64,000 bases of DNA from Lachnospiraceae bacterium (GCA_017546025.1 JAFYYS010000014.1:1-64000); one strand, 5' to 3'; positions 52,402-61,601 are shown, counted from the stretch's first letter. Numbers and translations: made by a program. Notes: generated by a model from the letters alone, not told the origin.

Positions 52402-53669
52402 AATACCGGCTCCTGTTGATTGCCGTTATCGTCATGTTATGCTTTACGGCATGTAAAAAGAATAATAAAAGCACTGGGGACACGCAGAATACGCCCTCGG
52501 CACCGATTGTAACCTATACGCCCACGCCTTTCGTTACGAAGGCGCCCGTGGAAAAGGACATGAAGGCCGTTGTATATTCCGTGAAGCCTTTGATTAAGGG
52601 TTTTTCCGAACCGGTCTTTGCCTATACGGATCCCATCACGCTGAAGACCGATAAGGCCTGTGATACAAACGGATATTTCCGCTACTATGTCGCGAATGAC
52701 GGATTGTATTTGCAGATTCATGTGAACGACGTCACATTTACCAAAGCCGATAGTCCGGAGACAGTGGACAAAGGCGATTATATTGCCGTTTATCTGAACG
52801 AGAGAGGCAACAAGCCCGCGAAATATGCGGTCGGCGACTGCTTCATTAAGGTCGGACGCGGCAATGTCATTTTCGAAGGCACCGGCATAGCTTCGGAGAA
52901 AACGAAAGCCGTCAGTTACGAAGTGAAGGACGGCTATGAGGCGGAGGTGTTTCTGCCGTTTCTGACGTTACGGGCTGCGGATGCTGTTACCGTCGGGCTT
53001 GAAGTCGGTTTCGCGGATTTTGACGGTGAGAAGGAAGTTTGTAAGGGTTACCTGAACGATAAGACCGGCAAAACCGACACTACCTTGAAGAATATCGGGC
53101 TGATGAAGCTTGAAAACCGGTTCTCCGGATTAAGCGTAGATGCCGTACAGGAGTCGGTTTGGGAGCTTTCCCCGGTTTATGAGCTTCATAACCGTGCGTA
53201 CGGCAACATCGGCGCGGATGCTTCTTTCCGCGTTCTGACGGACGGGGATAAACTGTACTTCTACATCACCGTTGACGACGATACCAATGATACCGGAAGC
53301 GAAATCGTGACGCGTAAAGACGGCGTCGAGCTGTTTGTAAGCTTTTCCGAACAGAAGCACGAAGCTTATCAGGCCGGAAAGGATATGCATTTTCGGATTA
53401 CGAGAGACGGTTTGCTGAAATGTGAGAACGGAGCAGATGCCGCAATCATTACATACCTTGTCAGAAGCACTGACAAAGGATACGAGGTGGAACTCTTCAT
53501 CAGACTTCCCGAGGAAACGGAGGCGATTCCGGATTCGTTCGGTTTTGACCTGCATGTGAACGATTCGTTCGGCGGCGGAAAGAGAGATTCCGTTTTGTGC
53601 TGGAGCGATACAACCTTTATGACCTACCAGAACCTGTTAAATGTCGGGACGCTTTCTTTGATACCGTAG
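52398..53669 (+). CDS. Lipoprotein with two CBM9-like carbohydrate-binding domains
   Basis: A 423-residue surface lipoprotein. The signal peptide ends in LCFTAC; a Thr-Pro-rich linker (about 25-50) is followed by two family 9-type carbohydrate-binding modules (about 55-235 and 245-423), recognisable by repeated patterns such as YYVANDGLYLQIHVND / FYITVDDDTND and YEAEVFLPF / YEVELFIRLP. No catalytic domain is present. CBM9 commonly binds the reducing ends of xylan or cellulose. The ATG overlaps the trhP stop (ATGA) although the function is unrelated. A shared surface role with the xylanase at 12 kb is inferred. Confidence 0.8.
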   Translation: MKYRLLLIAVIVMLCFTACKKNNKSTGDTQNTPSAPIVTYTPTPFVTKAPVEKDMKAVVYSVKPLIKGFSEPVFAYTDPITLKTDKACDTNGYFRYYVANDGLYLQIHVNDVTFTKADSPETVDKGDYIAVYLNERGNKPAKYAVGDCFIKVGRGNVIFEGTGIASEKTKAVSYEVKDGYEAEVFLPFLTLRAADAVTVGLEVGFADFDGEKEVCKGYLNDKTGKTDTTLKNIGLMKLENRFSGLSVDAVQESVWELSPVYELHNRAYGNIGADASFRVLTDGDKLYFYITVDDDTNDTGSEIVTRKDGVELFVSFSEQKHEAYQAGKDMHFRITRDGLLKCENGADAAIITYLVRSTDKGYEVELFIRLPEETEAIPDSFGFDLHVNDSFGGGKRDSVLCWSDTTFMTYQNLLNVGTLSLIP

Positions 53670-53701
53670 TCCCGTAACCACATCTACGGAAGGAAACGAT
53701 T

Positions 53702-55234
53702 ATGATCAGTTTATTTGAACCGGGAAAAGGCCTGTCCTTTGCGGAAGTCCGCGAACTGCAGGAGCCTTCCTACTTCCGCGACCTGAATATGGACCAGTAT
53801 GCCTCCTTCTTTAAAGAGTTTGAAGTCGGCGCCGAGCTGATTCCGTATTTCTATTATCTGCCTAAGACCAAAGAGGAGTCCGGGCACCGTCAGTCGGTCA
53901 TGAAGGATTTGTGTGATCATGACGTTCGTGCCGCGGTAAACCGTTTCATTTCGGGCATCGGTGTTGCAGAGCGCTATCTCGGGTACAGTGAAATCGTCAA
54001 TGCTTCCGTTCAGAAGTGGAAATGGCGTCTCGATACGATTGTACAGTTTTATTCGGCAATTGACCGGTTCTGCCGCGACCTGACCGAGAACCCGCCGAAG
54101 TCCGAGCCGCTTTTAAAACTTCGGGATGACTTTACCGCATATCTGAACGATGCGGAAACCGTAAAGACCCGCGCAAAAGCGGAAGAAATCAGCGGCGAGT
54201 TTGATAAGATGCGGTTCCACATCACAATCAACAAGGAACGTGCCACGCTTGATTTCCAATACAGTGAAGAAGATTACTGCAGTTCCATCCGTTCGGAGTT
54301 TCCGAGAGCGGAAGGCGAACGCGAGGAAAACAGTTTTACGGAGTCCCCGTTCGGCGATATCAACATCGCGCCGCTTGAAGAGTTCATCTTAAACCAGTTC
54401 ATGAAACAGGACAGAGTTCTTTTCAGAAATCTGGAAACCTTCTGCGGAATCAAACGCGACATCATTCTTCCGGAGGTTTCCGATCTGATTCGCGAATTCC
54501 GGTTCGCCCTTTTGAACCTTGAGCACTTTGAAAAACTGAAGAATAACGGATTTCCGTTCAGCTTCCCTGAGATCGTCGAAGACCGTGAAGTAAACCTTGA
54601 TGACTGCTTCGATATCGTGTTGGCCGCAAAAAACCTCTCCGAGAACAAGGAAGTTGTTTTGAACGACATCATGAAGTCGAAAGAGGAAACCGCGATTCTT
54701 GTTACCGGACCGAACCAGGGCGGTAAGACAACACTTGCCCGGGCATTCGGACAGTGCGCGTATTTCGGCATGATGGGCTTTCCGGTTCCTGCAGGTGTTT
54801 CGCGGCTGCCGTTCGTCGACCGTATTTTCACACAGTTTGCGTCAACGGCAGGCAATGATGTGGAAGGAAGACTCGAGCATGAGCTGACCGGTGTCAAGGC
54901 GATTCTCGATTCGCTTACCGATCACAGTCTTGTGATCTTCAACGAGCTGTTCACCTCTGCGCCTACGATGGATGCGCTCACGATGAGCAGAGCCCTTCTC
55001 AGTACTCTGATTGAGAAGAATGCCGTATGCTTCGTTGTTACCCATACATTTGAACTTGCTTTCGATTCCGACAGGTTTGTGAGCCTCGTCGCCACCGTTG
55101 TAGAGGACGGAAGCTTCCGAAGAACTTACCGGATTATCCGAAAGTCTGCAGACGGCATCGCTTATGCAAATTCAATCGTCAGCAAGTACAAATTGGATTA
55201 CAGTCACATTTTCGGCCGGATTCGCGCGAGGTAA
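53702..55234 (+). CDS. MutS-family ATPase without mismatch-recognition domain (first of pair)
   Basis: A 510-residue protein with only the core and ATPase parts of MutS. Walker A is GPNQGGKTT (336-344), followed by FGMMGFPVPA and the FTQFASTAGNDVEGRLEHELTGVKAIL block; the H-loop is VVTHTFELA. Walker B reads LVIFNE, with Asn414 in place of the usual Asp before Glu415. The N-terminal mismatch-binding and connector domains of true MutS are absent and no Smr nuclease is attached. The first 300 residues are mainly helical (lever/clamp-like). Function is unknown; it is six bases from a paralogue and could form a heterodimer with it. Confidence 0.8.
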   Translation: MISLFEPGKGLSFAEVRELQEPSYFRDLNMDQYASFFKEFEVGAELIPYFYYLPKTKEESGHRQSVMKDLCDHDVRAAVNRFISGIGVAERYLGYSEIVNASVQKWKWRLDTIVQFYSAIDRFCRDLTENPPKSEPLLKLRDDFTAYLNDAETVKTRAKAEEISGEFDKMRFHITINKERATLDFQYSEEDYCSSIRSEFPRAEGEREENSFTESPFGDINIAPLEEFILNQFMKQDRVLFRNLETFCGIKRDIILPEVSDLIREFRFALLNLEHFEKLKNNGFPFSFPEIVEDREVNLDDCFDIVLAAKNLSENKEVVLNDIMKSKEETAILVTGPNQGGKTTLARAFGQCAYFGMMGFPVPAGVSRLPFVDRIFTQFASTAGNDVEGRLEHELTGVKAILDSLTDHSLVIFNELFTSAPTMDALTMSRALLSTLIEKNAVCFVVTHTFELAFDSDRFVSLVATVVEDGSFRRTYRIIRKSADGIAYANSIVSKYKLDYSHIFGRIRAR

Positions 55235-55240
55235 CAGGGT

Positions 55241-56761
55241 ATGAAAGTAAATCTTTTGAATTGTGCGGACTATGTAAACAGCGATGTGCTTCCGTTCAAG
55301 AACGATGTCTTTGAAGACCTCAGATTTGAACCGATTCTGAATACGATGGCGAAGAACGATAAGTTCGTCTACCAGGCATGTAAAAACATCATTCTTGCTC
55401 CGAGTGAGGACCGGAAAAACATCCTTCACAGGCAGGATGCCATCAAGGAAGCCGTTGCGCAGAAGAAATACATTTTCCAGCTTTATATTACGATTTCCGA
55501 GATCTTCACCGATCTCACCATTTTAAAGAACCGCACGAAGAAGGAGGGCAATCCGTTGCCGTCCGTACGTGTCATGAATTCGCTTGAGACACTTGATTTG
55601 CTGTCCACCGGTCTTGAAAAGTTAAAGGCTGTCATCGTGGACGCCAACAACCAGTTCGAGCCCGGCATATTCCGGTCGTTCTTTGAACAGTTCCTGAAGG
55701 AATATGACAGCGATTTCATGCTTTTGGTCCATGAAAAATGCCAAACGCTCCGTACGCTTCAGATCGGCGGCGAGATTCAGATCAGCGGCCGTGTCGGAAG
55801 AGGCCTGAAGAGCGACGGTCTTTTGGTGAACTCGATTTCGGAAGTCAAATCAAAGAGAAAGTTCGAGCGCTTAAATGCGATTCTGAATGCCAAAATCCGA
55901 AAGAATGAGATTCGCATCAACTATGAGGATCTGCAGTTAAGCAGAGACTGCAGGGATCTTGAGAGCACAGGCCTTTTACACGTTGCGGCCTGCTTTGAAG
56001 ACTTCAACAAGGAGATTTCGAGGCTGTTTGAATCGCTCCGTACCCAGATTGCATTTTTCTACGGCTGCTGCAACCTGCATACGCATATGACCGGCATGAC
56101 GTTCGGCCTTTGCTTCCCGGAGATTGCCGAGAAGAGCCATGCGATTGAAACCGACAGAATGTACGACCTTTCCCTTGCGATTGAGACGCTTCGCGCGCCG
56201 CAGAACAATTCGCTGCGGGGAAGCGACACGTTGCTTTATATCATCACCGGCGTGAACCACGGCGGCAAAACTTCGTTCCTTCGCGCCGCAGCCGTTGCCC
56301 AGATCATGGCGCAGGCCGGTATGTTCGTACCGGCAAGAGGAATGAAGACCGGCATATTCCGCGGCATCTTCACACACTTCGGACGTAACGAAGATGCGAC
56401 GCTCAATTCCGGCCGTTTGGAGGAAGAGCTTTCCCGCTTAAGCCGCATGATTGATGTGATGAAGCCCGGAAGCCTTCTGTTCCTGAATGAATCGTTTGCA
56501 ACCACTTCGGAGAACGAGGGCGCTGCGATTGCAGATGACATCATCCGCGCGCTTAACGATAACAAGGTTACGGTATTTTTCGTAACGCACATTTATGCGT
56601 ACGCGAAGAGAGCCTACCGCGAGCATTATGAGAATACACAGTTCCTGCAGACCGAGCGGAACGAGAGAAACGAACGGACCTACCGAATCATCAGCGGCGA
56701 GCCTTCGGAAACCGGCTACGGCATGGAGATGTATTCCAAAATCATCTGCGGCATACAATAA
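55241..56761 (+). CDS. MutS-family ATPase without mismatch-recognition domain (second of pair)
   Basis: A 506-residue paralogue of the gene before it. Walker A is GVNHGGKTS (337-345), then MFVPARGMKTGIFRGIFTHFGRNEDATLNSGRLEEELSRL, Walker B LLFLNE with Asn416-Glu417 and the H-loop FVTHIYAYA. Again the Walker B Asp is replaced by Asn. The N-terminal 300 residues are helical with weak similarity to the partner. No mismatch-recognition domain, no MutL gene nearby. The two overlapping functions suggest an obligate pair; DNA or RNA substrate is unknown. Confidence 0.8.
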   Translation: MKVNLLNCADYVNSDVLPFKNDVFEDLRFEPILNTMAKNDKFVYQACKNIILAPSEDRKNILHRQDAIKEAVAQKKYIFQLYITISEIFTDLTILKNRTKKEGNPLPSVRVMNSLETLDLLSTGLEKLKAVIVDANNQFEPGIFRSFFEQFLKEYDSDFMLLVHEKCQTLRTLQIGGEIQISGRVGRGLKSDGLLVNSISEVKSKRKFERLNAILNAKIRKNEIRINYEDLQLSRDCRDLESTGLLHVAACFEDFNKEISRLFESLRTQIAFFYGCCNLHTHMTGMTFGLCFPEIAEKSHAIETDRMYDLSLAIETLRAPQNNSLRGSDTLLYIITGVNHGGKTSFLRAAAVAQIMAQAGMFVPARGMKTGIFRGIFTHFGRNEDATLNSGRLEEELSRLSRMIDVMKPGSLLFLNESFATTSENEGAAIADDIIRALNDNKVTVFFVTHIYAYAKRAYREHYENTQFLQTERNERNERTYRIISGEPSETGYGMEMYSKIICGIQ

Positions 56762-56785
56762 AAAAGGACGTTCCGAAGAACGTCC
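56759..56785 (-). terminator. Terminator of tRNA-Leu (minus strand)
   Basis: On the minus strand GGACGTTC-TTCG-GAACGTCC followed by six T residues (complement of 56760-56765). On the plus strand no T-run follows, so the MutS-like operon has no clear terminator of its own. Confidence 0.92.
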
Positions 56786-56787
56786 GA

Positions 56788-56870
56788 TGCGGATGGCGGG
56801 ACTTGAACCCGCACGAGTGTTAGCCCGGCAGATTTTGAGTCTGCTGCGTCTGCCATTCCGCCACATCCGC
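56788..56870 (-). tRNA. tRNA-Leu (anticodon CAA)
   Basis: On the minus strand: acceptor GCGGATG/CATCCGC with discriminator A, D-arm region TGGCGGAATGGCAGACGC, anticodon stem GCAGA/TCTGC closing loop CTCAAAA with anticodon CAA, a long variable arm and T-arm GCGGG TTCAAGT CCCGC. It reads UUG. CCA is not encoded. It is convergent with the MutS-like genes. Confidence 0.94.
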
Positions 56871-56881
56871 TGACAGCGGTT

Positions 56882-56910
56882 ATTCTAACACACTGTTTCG
56901 GAAAATGCAA
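56882..56910 (-). promoter_or_regulatory. Promoter of tRNA-Leu (minus strand)
   Basis: On the minus strand TTGCAT (complement of 56905-56910), 17-base spacer, TAGAAT (complement of 56882-56887). The tRNA starts 12 bases after the -10 box. Confidence 0.78.
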
Positions 56911-56937
56911 CATCGTTTTACGGAAGGAGGCCGATTT

Positions 56938-57429
56938 ATGGATTGCAGGTCATGTAAGAAATGCACCGAACTGTATATTGACGGTCAGCTTCCGCAAAAC
57001 CGGATTGTAGCCTATACCGACCATCTGGCTTCCTGTCCGGAATGCACCGAGGATCTGCATATTAACTATGCGATTCTGACGGCGCTCCGACAGCTGAATG
57101 AAGGGCAGGATCTATCCGATAACTTCGCAACAGAAGTAGATAACAAGCTGAAGGTTGCACGTTTCAAAATCCGTCGCGAAGCAAGACTGAAGGTTTACCG
57201 CAGAGTATTCATTTTTTTCGAAATCGTAGGACTTGCCTTGGCATTTTCCATCTTCACGCCGAAGGAGAAGACGTATGCCTTCCTGCCGGACGACGCGGAG
57301 TCCAAGGTCGTGATTTCCTTCTACGGCATCCCCGGTTACATGGATCCGGTGCTGAAGGGTATTTACAAATACAATGACGAAGTCCTTGCTGCCATCAAAG
57401 AAATGGAAAAGGAGACGAACAACCGATGA
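56938..57429 (+). CDS. Zinc-finger anti-sigma-factor-like membrane protein
   Basis: A 163-residue protein. Cysteines at the N-terminus (CRSCKKC) and a DHLASCPEC motif form a zf-HC2-type anti-sigma zinc finger (about 3-42); a membrane helix lies at about 91-107 (FIFFEIVGLALAFSIF), with an outside segment of about 55 residues. Such proteins usually hold an ECF sigma factor at the membrane, but no sigma gene is adjacent. The AAGGAGG site at 56924-56930 supports the ATG. It overlaps polA by four bases, so it is translationally coupled to DNA polymerase I. Confidence 0.78.
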   Translation: MDCRSCKKCTELYIDGQLPQNRIVAYTDHLASCPECTEDLHINYAILTALRQLNEGQDLSDNFATEVDNKLKVARFKIRREARLKVYRRVFIFFEIVGLALAFSIFTPKEKTYAFLPDDAESKVVISFYGIPGYMDPVLKGIYKYNDEVLAAIKEMEKETNNR

Positions 57430-60152
57430 TTCCCGAGAATTATATGCTGATTATCGACGGCTCGAGCCTCCTGTCCACGCAGTATTACGGCAATATGCCG
57501 CGTGACGTTTTGATGGCTAGAAGCGAAGAGGAACGCGCCGCTTTATACCATAAGCTGATGCATACGAAATCCGGCACGTATACGAACGGCGTTTACGGAT
57601 TCCTGCGTTCTTTGTTTAAGATCCTGGAGACGATGCCGCCTGCGTACCTTTGCGTAACGTGGGACCTGACCAGGGACACGTTCCGGCGCGAGCTGTATGC
57701 CGATTATAAGGCAAACCGTTCCGAAACGCCGGCCCCTCTTAAAGAGCAGTTTGCGCTCTGTCAGGATGTGCTCGAAAGGATGGGAGTTCCGCAGTTTCGC
57801 GACATGCATTACGAGGCTGATGATTTCAGCGGCAGTCTTTGTGAGAAGTTCAAGAGCGAGGTGCCGGTCCGTATTCTGACGAAGGACCATGACTATCTGC
57901 AGCTTGTCGACGACCGGGTTCAGGTGTTTCTTTTGCAGTCGGCACAGACGAAGGCGGATGAGCTTTTGAAAAAACATAACATTCCGAAGACCGACTGCCC
58001 TGAAAAATGCTTTCTGATGACGCCTGAAACCGTTCAGGCAGAGGAAGGCGTTAAGCCTGCGTCAATCGCGCATTTAAAGGCATTGATGGGCGATACAAGC
58101 GATAATATCAAGGGCGTTCCGGGAATCGGGAAGGAAACCGCGGTTTCGCTGATCGCATTCTATGAAACGGTTGACCGGTTATATGAAGCGCTTCATTCCG
58201 ATGAAGCAGCATTTCTTGATAAGACGAAATCACTTGGAATCCGCAGAAGCCCCGTATCGTATCTTTTGAAAGAGGATGCGGAGGCGCTTGTCGGAGAGAA
58301 GGCAGCCAGACTCAGCTTAGAGCTTGCAACGATTAAAACCGACATTCCGATTTCCGAAGATTTGTCAGAGCTTAGTCTTTCCTTAAACGGGAACGGAGTC
58401 GATCAGGTACTTCACGAGCTTGAATTTGACAGCCTTAAGGCACCTGAAATCGGAAACGTGAAACGAAGCGGAAAGAAATTCTCGTTCCGAAAGGAGACGG
58501 TCCGTGATTTCGATGCGGCGGAGGCCCTGTTCGGAAGACTGTTGAAGGCGGAAGGGCTTTCGTACGGTTTTTCTTATACTGAGGAAGGCCCCGTTTATCT
58601 GGCAGGCGCCGATACGGTTTATGAGTTCATTCCTGACGGTTTCTTCTTAAATGCCGCCGTTCTTTCGGGCTATTTGAGAAGCCTTTCGAAGGCTAATTCG
58701 GTTTATCTGTTCGGACTGAAGAAGGCTTATGAGTTTTTTCCGGAAGCTTACGGTAATGTATATGACCTTTCGGTCATGGATTATCTTTTAAGGCCGCTTA
58801 CGACAGCACACGAGCCGAAGGATCTGCATCAGGAATATCTTTCCGAGTATATCTTTTCGGATGATGATGCATTTTTGACGTATGCCGCAAGAGCACTCGG
58901 AAGCATCTTAAAGAAAAAGCTTACCGAAGCAGAAATGCTTTCGTTATATGAGGACATCGAGCATCCGCTGATTTTCGTTCTTTCCGAAATGGAAAGAACC
59001 GGTATCTACGCGGATCCGACGTTACTGGCGGAATTGGATCGCCATTTTTCATCAATCATGAAGGAAGAGGAACAGACGGTTCATGAAATGGCCGGCATGT
59101 CCTTCAACCTGAATTCGCCGAAGCAGCTGGGAGAGGTTTTGTTTGAAAAGCTGAAAATTCCGGGCGGCAAGAAGACGAAGACCGGATATTCGACCGCAGC
59201 GGATGAACTTGAAAAGCTGGCCGAGAGTTATCCGATTGTGAAGCATATTCTGACGTACCGGCAGTATATGAAGCTGCAGTCCACCTATGCGGCAGGACTT
59301 GCCGGCTGTATCGCGGCGGACGGCAGAATTCATACGACGTTCCAGCAGACCGTGACGGCGACAGGACGGCTCAGTTCTACCGAACCGAACCTGCAGAACA
59401 TTCCGATTCGGACCGAACAGGGACGTGAGATTCGTAAGGTGTTTCTGCCTGCCGACGGCATGATCTTTTTGGATGCAGACTATTCTCAGATTGAGCTTCG
59501 TTTAATGGCGCATATGTCAGGTGATCCTGCTTTGATTGCTGCATACAATAACGCCGAGGACATCCATCGGATGACTGCTTCGCAGGTGTTCCACGTGCCG
59601 TTTGATGAGGTTACCCCGGAGCAGAGAAGTGCCGCCAAAGCTGTTAACTTCGGCATTCTGTACGGCATCAGCTCGTTCGGTCTCGGACAGAACCTCGGCA
59701 TTGACCGAAAGACCGCTGAAGCCTACATTGAAGCCTATTATGAACGGTATCCGGCCATGAAGGCTTATCTGGCGGAGAATGTCAGGCTTGCAAAGGAAAA
59801 GGGCTTTGTCCGCACGATGTTTAACCGGATCCGGCCGATTCCCGAACTCGAAAGCGGGAACTTCATGCAAAGAAGCTTCGGCGAACGTGTCGCGATGAAT
59901 TCTCCGATTCAGGGAACCGCGGCGGACATCATGAAGCTCGCGATGATCCGCGTGCATGACGCTCTTAAGAAGAAAGGTTTGAAATCGCGCATGCTTGTAC
60001 AGGTGCATGATGAAATATTACTGGAGGTGCCTCTTGCGGAAGCGGACGAAGTCCGTAAGCTCGTAAAGGAAGCAATGGAGGGAGCCGCGAAGCTGTCGGT
60101 TCCGCTTGTTGCGGACATCCATACGGGCGCAAGCTGGTATGAGGCGAAATAA
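57426..60152 (+). CDS. polA: DNA polymerase I
   Basis: A 908-residue family A polymerase. Residues 1-300 form the 5'-3' exonuclease (LIIDGSSLL, EADDFSGSL, LTKDHDYLQLVD, MGDTSDNIKGVPGIGKETA). Residues about 345-530 occupy the position of the 3'-5' exonuclease, but no DxE motif is visible where GLSYGFSYTEEGPVYL stands, so proofreading is probably lost, as in several Firmicute Pol I enzymes. The polymerase domain has motif A DADYSQIELR (Asp685), the O-helix RSAAKAVNFGILYGIS and motif C VHDE (Asp862). It fills gaps and removes RNA primers. coaE follows after one base. Confidence 0.95.
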   Translation: MIPENYMLIIDGSSLLSTQYYGNMPRDVLMARSEEERAALYHKLMHTKSGTYTNGVYGFLRSLFKILETMPPAYLCVTWDLTRDTFRRELYADYKANRSETPAPLKEQFALCQDVLERMGVPQFRDMHYEADDFSGSLCEKFKSEVPVRILTKDHDYLQLVDDRVQVFLLQSAQTKADELLKKHNIPKTDCPEKCFLMTPETVQAEEGVKPASIAHLKALMGDTSDNIKGVPGIGKETAVSLIAFYETVDRLYEALHSDEAAFLDKTKSLGIRRSPVSYLLKEDAEALVGEKAARLSLELATIKTDIPISEDLSELSLSLNGNGVDQVLHELEFDSLKAPEIGNVKRSGKKFSFRKETVRDFDAAEALFGRLLKAEGLSYGFSYTEEGPVYLAGADTVYEFIPDGFFLNAAVLSGYLRSLSKANSVYLFGLKKAYEFFPEAYGNVYDLSVMDYLLRPLTTAHEPKDLHQEYLSEYIFSDDDAFLTYAARALGSILKKKLTEAEMLSLYEDIEHPLIFVLSEMERTGIYADPTLLAELDRHFSSIMKEEEQTVHEMAGMSFNLNSPKQLGEVLFEKLKIPGGKKTKTGYSTAADELEKLAESYPIVKHILTYRQYMKLQSTYAAGLAGCIAADGRIHTTFQQTVTATGRLSSTEPNLQNIPIRTEQGREIRKVFLPADGMIFLDADYSQIELRLMAHMSGDPALIAAYNNAEDIHRMTASQVFHVPFDEVTPEQRSAAKAVNFGILYGISSFGLGQNLGIDRKTAEAYIEAYYERYPAMKAYLAENVRLAKEKGFVRTMFNRIRPIPELESGNFMQRSFGERVAMNSPIQGTAADIMKLAMIRVHDALKKKGLKSRMLVQVHDEILLEVPLAEADEVRKLVKEAMEGAAKLSVPLVADIHTGASWYEAK

Positions 60153-60153
60153 C

Positions 60154-60759
60154 ATGGTGGGAAATACGAAAGTCATCGGCATTACCGGCGGAGTCGGGTC
60201 CGGCAAGAGTCATGTCTGTAAGCTGATTACGGAGCATCTCGGATATCCGGTTCTCGATTCGGACGGAATTTCGAGAAAGCAGATGGAACCCGGCGGCAAG
60301 GTGCTTAAGTCGGTCATCAAAGAGTTCGGAAAACAATACGAGAACGAGGACGGTTCCTTAAACCGTTCGGCGCTTGCGGAGCTTGTTTTCAATAACGACG
60401 AAGCACTTCAGAAGCTGAATTCCTTAACGCATCCGGCTGTCATTGAGGAAATTAATGACACGATTGCCGATTACGCAAAGGAAGGCATACCGTATGTATT
60501 TGTCGAATCGGCACTTGCCTTTGATGCGGGCTACCGTTCGTTCTGTGACGAAATCTGGCTTGTTTCCGCGCCCGAGAATATCAGACGGTACCGTTTGAAG
60601 AAGGGCCGCGGCTACAGCGATGAGAGAATTTCCTCGCTGTTCTCGGAGCAGATGCCGGAGGAAGAGATGCGTAAGATTTGCGACCGCGAAATCGTGAACG
60701 GCGGCATGGTCGGGGACATCGAGCTTTGCTATCAGTTGGAAGCCGGAATCGGACTATAG
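60154..60759 (+). CDS. coaE: Dephospho-CoA kinase
   Basis: A 201-residue P-loop kinase for the last step of coenzyme A synthesis. GITGGVGSGKS (Lys18) is the ATP loop, LDSDGISRKQM carries the acceptor-binding Asp, and FVESALAFDAGY with the lid region RRYRLKKGRGYSDERI follows. The ATG at 60154 is used because an upstream frame lies within polA. A polA-coaE order is common in Firmicutes. Confidence 0.94.
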   Translation: MVGNTKVIGITGGVGSGKSHVCKLITEHLGYPVLDSDGISRKQMEPGGKVLKSVIKEFGKQYENEDGSLNRSALAELVFNNDEALQKLNSLTHPAVIEEINDTIADYAKEGIPYVFVESALAFDAGYRSFCDEIWLVSAPENIRRYRLKKGRGYSDERISSLFSEQMPEEEMRKICDREIVNGGMVGDIELCYQLEAGIGL

Positions 60760-60778
60760 GAAAGGCAGGTTTGGTTCT

Positions 60779-61573
60779 TTGGTATTTTTCAGTTTGGCAA
60801 GCGGCAGCTCGGGCAACTGCATCTATCTCGGGACAAAGCAGACCTCGCTCTTGTTTGACGCCGGCATAAGCGCCAAAAAGATTGAAGGTTACCTGCTCTC
60901 GAATATGATTGCGCCGGAAAGTCTGACAGGCATTCTGCTGACGCATGAGCACATCGATCATATCGGCGGGCTCCCGGTGTTTTTGAAGCATAATCCGACG
61001 CCTCTTTACGGTACCGCTAAAACGCTTGCAGGCGTCAGAAAGCTTCGCGGCGGAGAGTGCATTCCCGACGAGCTGTTTCACCCGATTAAGCCGGGAGAGG
61101 AAATCGATTTCGGGGATGTTAAGGTTACGTGCTGTCCGATTCCGCATGACGCGGGGGATCCCGTCGCATTTTCCGTAAAGGCGGAAGGACGAAAGATCGG
61201 TATGGCAACAGACCTCGGGATGATTACACCCGAGATTGTCAGTCATTTAAGCGATTCGGACCTGTTGTACCTGGAGTCGAATTACGACCGCTACATGCTT
61301 CTTGCTGGATCGTATCCGTATTCTTTGAAGCGGCGGATCATGGGTGAGACCGGGCATCTGTCGAATGAAGACTCGGCGAGACTTGTGTCCCATGTCATCT
61401 CCGAAAAGCTTCGCTATATCGTTCTGGCGCATCTGAGTCAGGAAAATAACATGCCTGATCTTGCAGTGATCACGATGCAGAACGAACTGGACGGCATCTG
61501 GAATTACGACAACGTGAAGCCAAAGCTTATCGTGGCTCCCAGAGACTGTCCGATGGAATTGTTAGAAATGTAA
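60779..61573 (+). CDS. MBL-fold metallo-hydrolase, WalJ/YycJ-like
   Basis: A 264-residue metallo-beta-lactamase-fold protein. It starts VFFSLASGSSGNCIYLGTKQTSLLFDAGIS, the family signature, with metal motif THEHIDH (His56, His58, Asp60, His61) and later LESNYDRYML and VLAHLSQENN. YycJ/WalJ is associated with cell-wall or DNA-repair roles in Gram-positives; here it is not with walRK. The start codon is TTG with AAAGGCAGG upstream. The substrate is unknown, a nuclease activity being possible. Confidence 0.88.
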   Translation: MVFFSLASGSSGNCIYLGTKQTSLLFDAGISAKKIEGYLLSNMIAPESLTGILLTHEHIDHIGGLPVFLKHNPTPLYGTAKTLAGVRKLRGGECIPDELFHPIKPGEEIDFGDVKVTCCPIPHDAGDPVAFSVKAEGRKIGMATDLGMITPEIVSHLSDSDLLYLESNYDRYMLLAGSYPYSLKRRIMGETGHLSNEDSARLVSHVISEKLRYIVLAHLSQENNMPDLAVITMQNELDGIWNYDNVKPKLIVAPRDCPMELLEM

Positions 61574-61601
61574 GGCTTCGGCCGGAAATGAGGTATCATA
61601 A

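Noticed and set aside
53702-56761. Canonical mismatch repair genes mutS/mutS2
   Set aside because: Both lack the mismatch-recognition domain and the Smr domain, are too short, and no mutL is adjacent.
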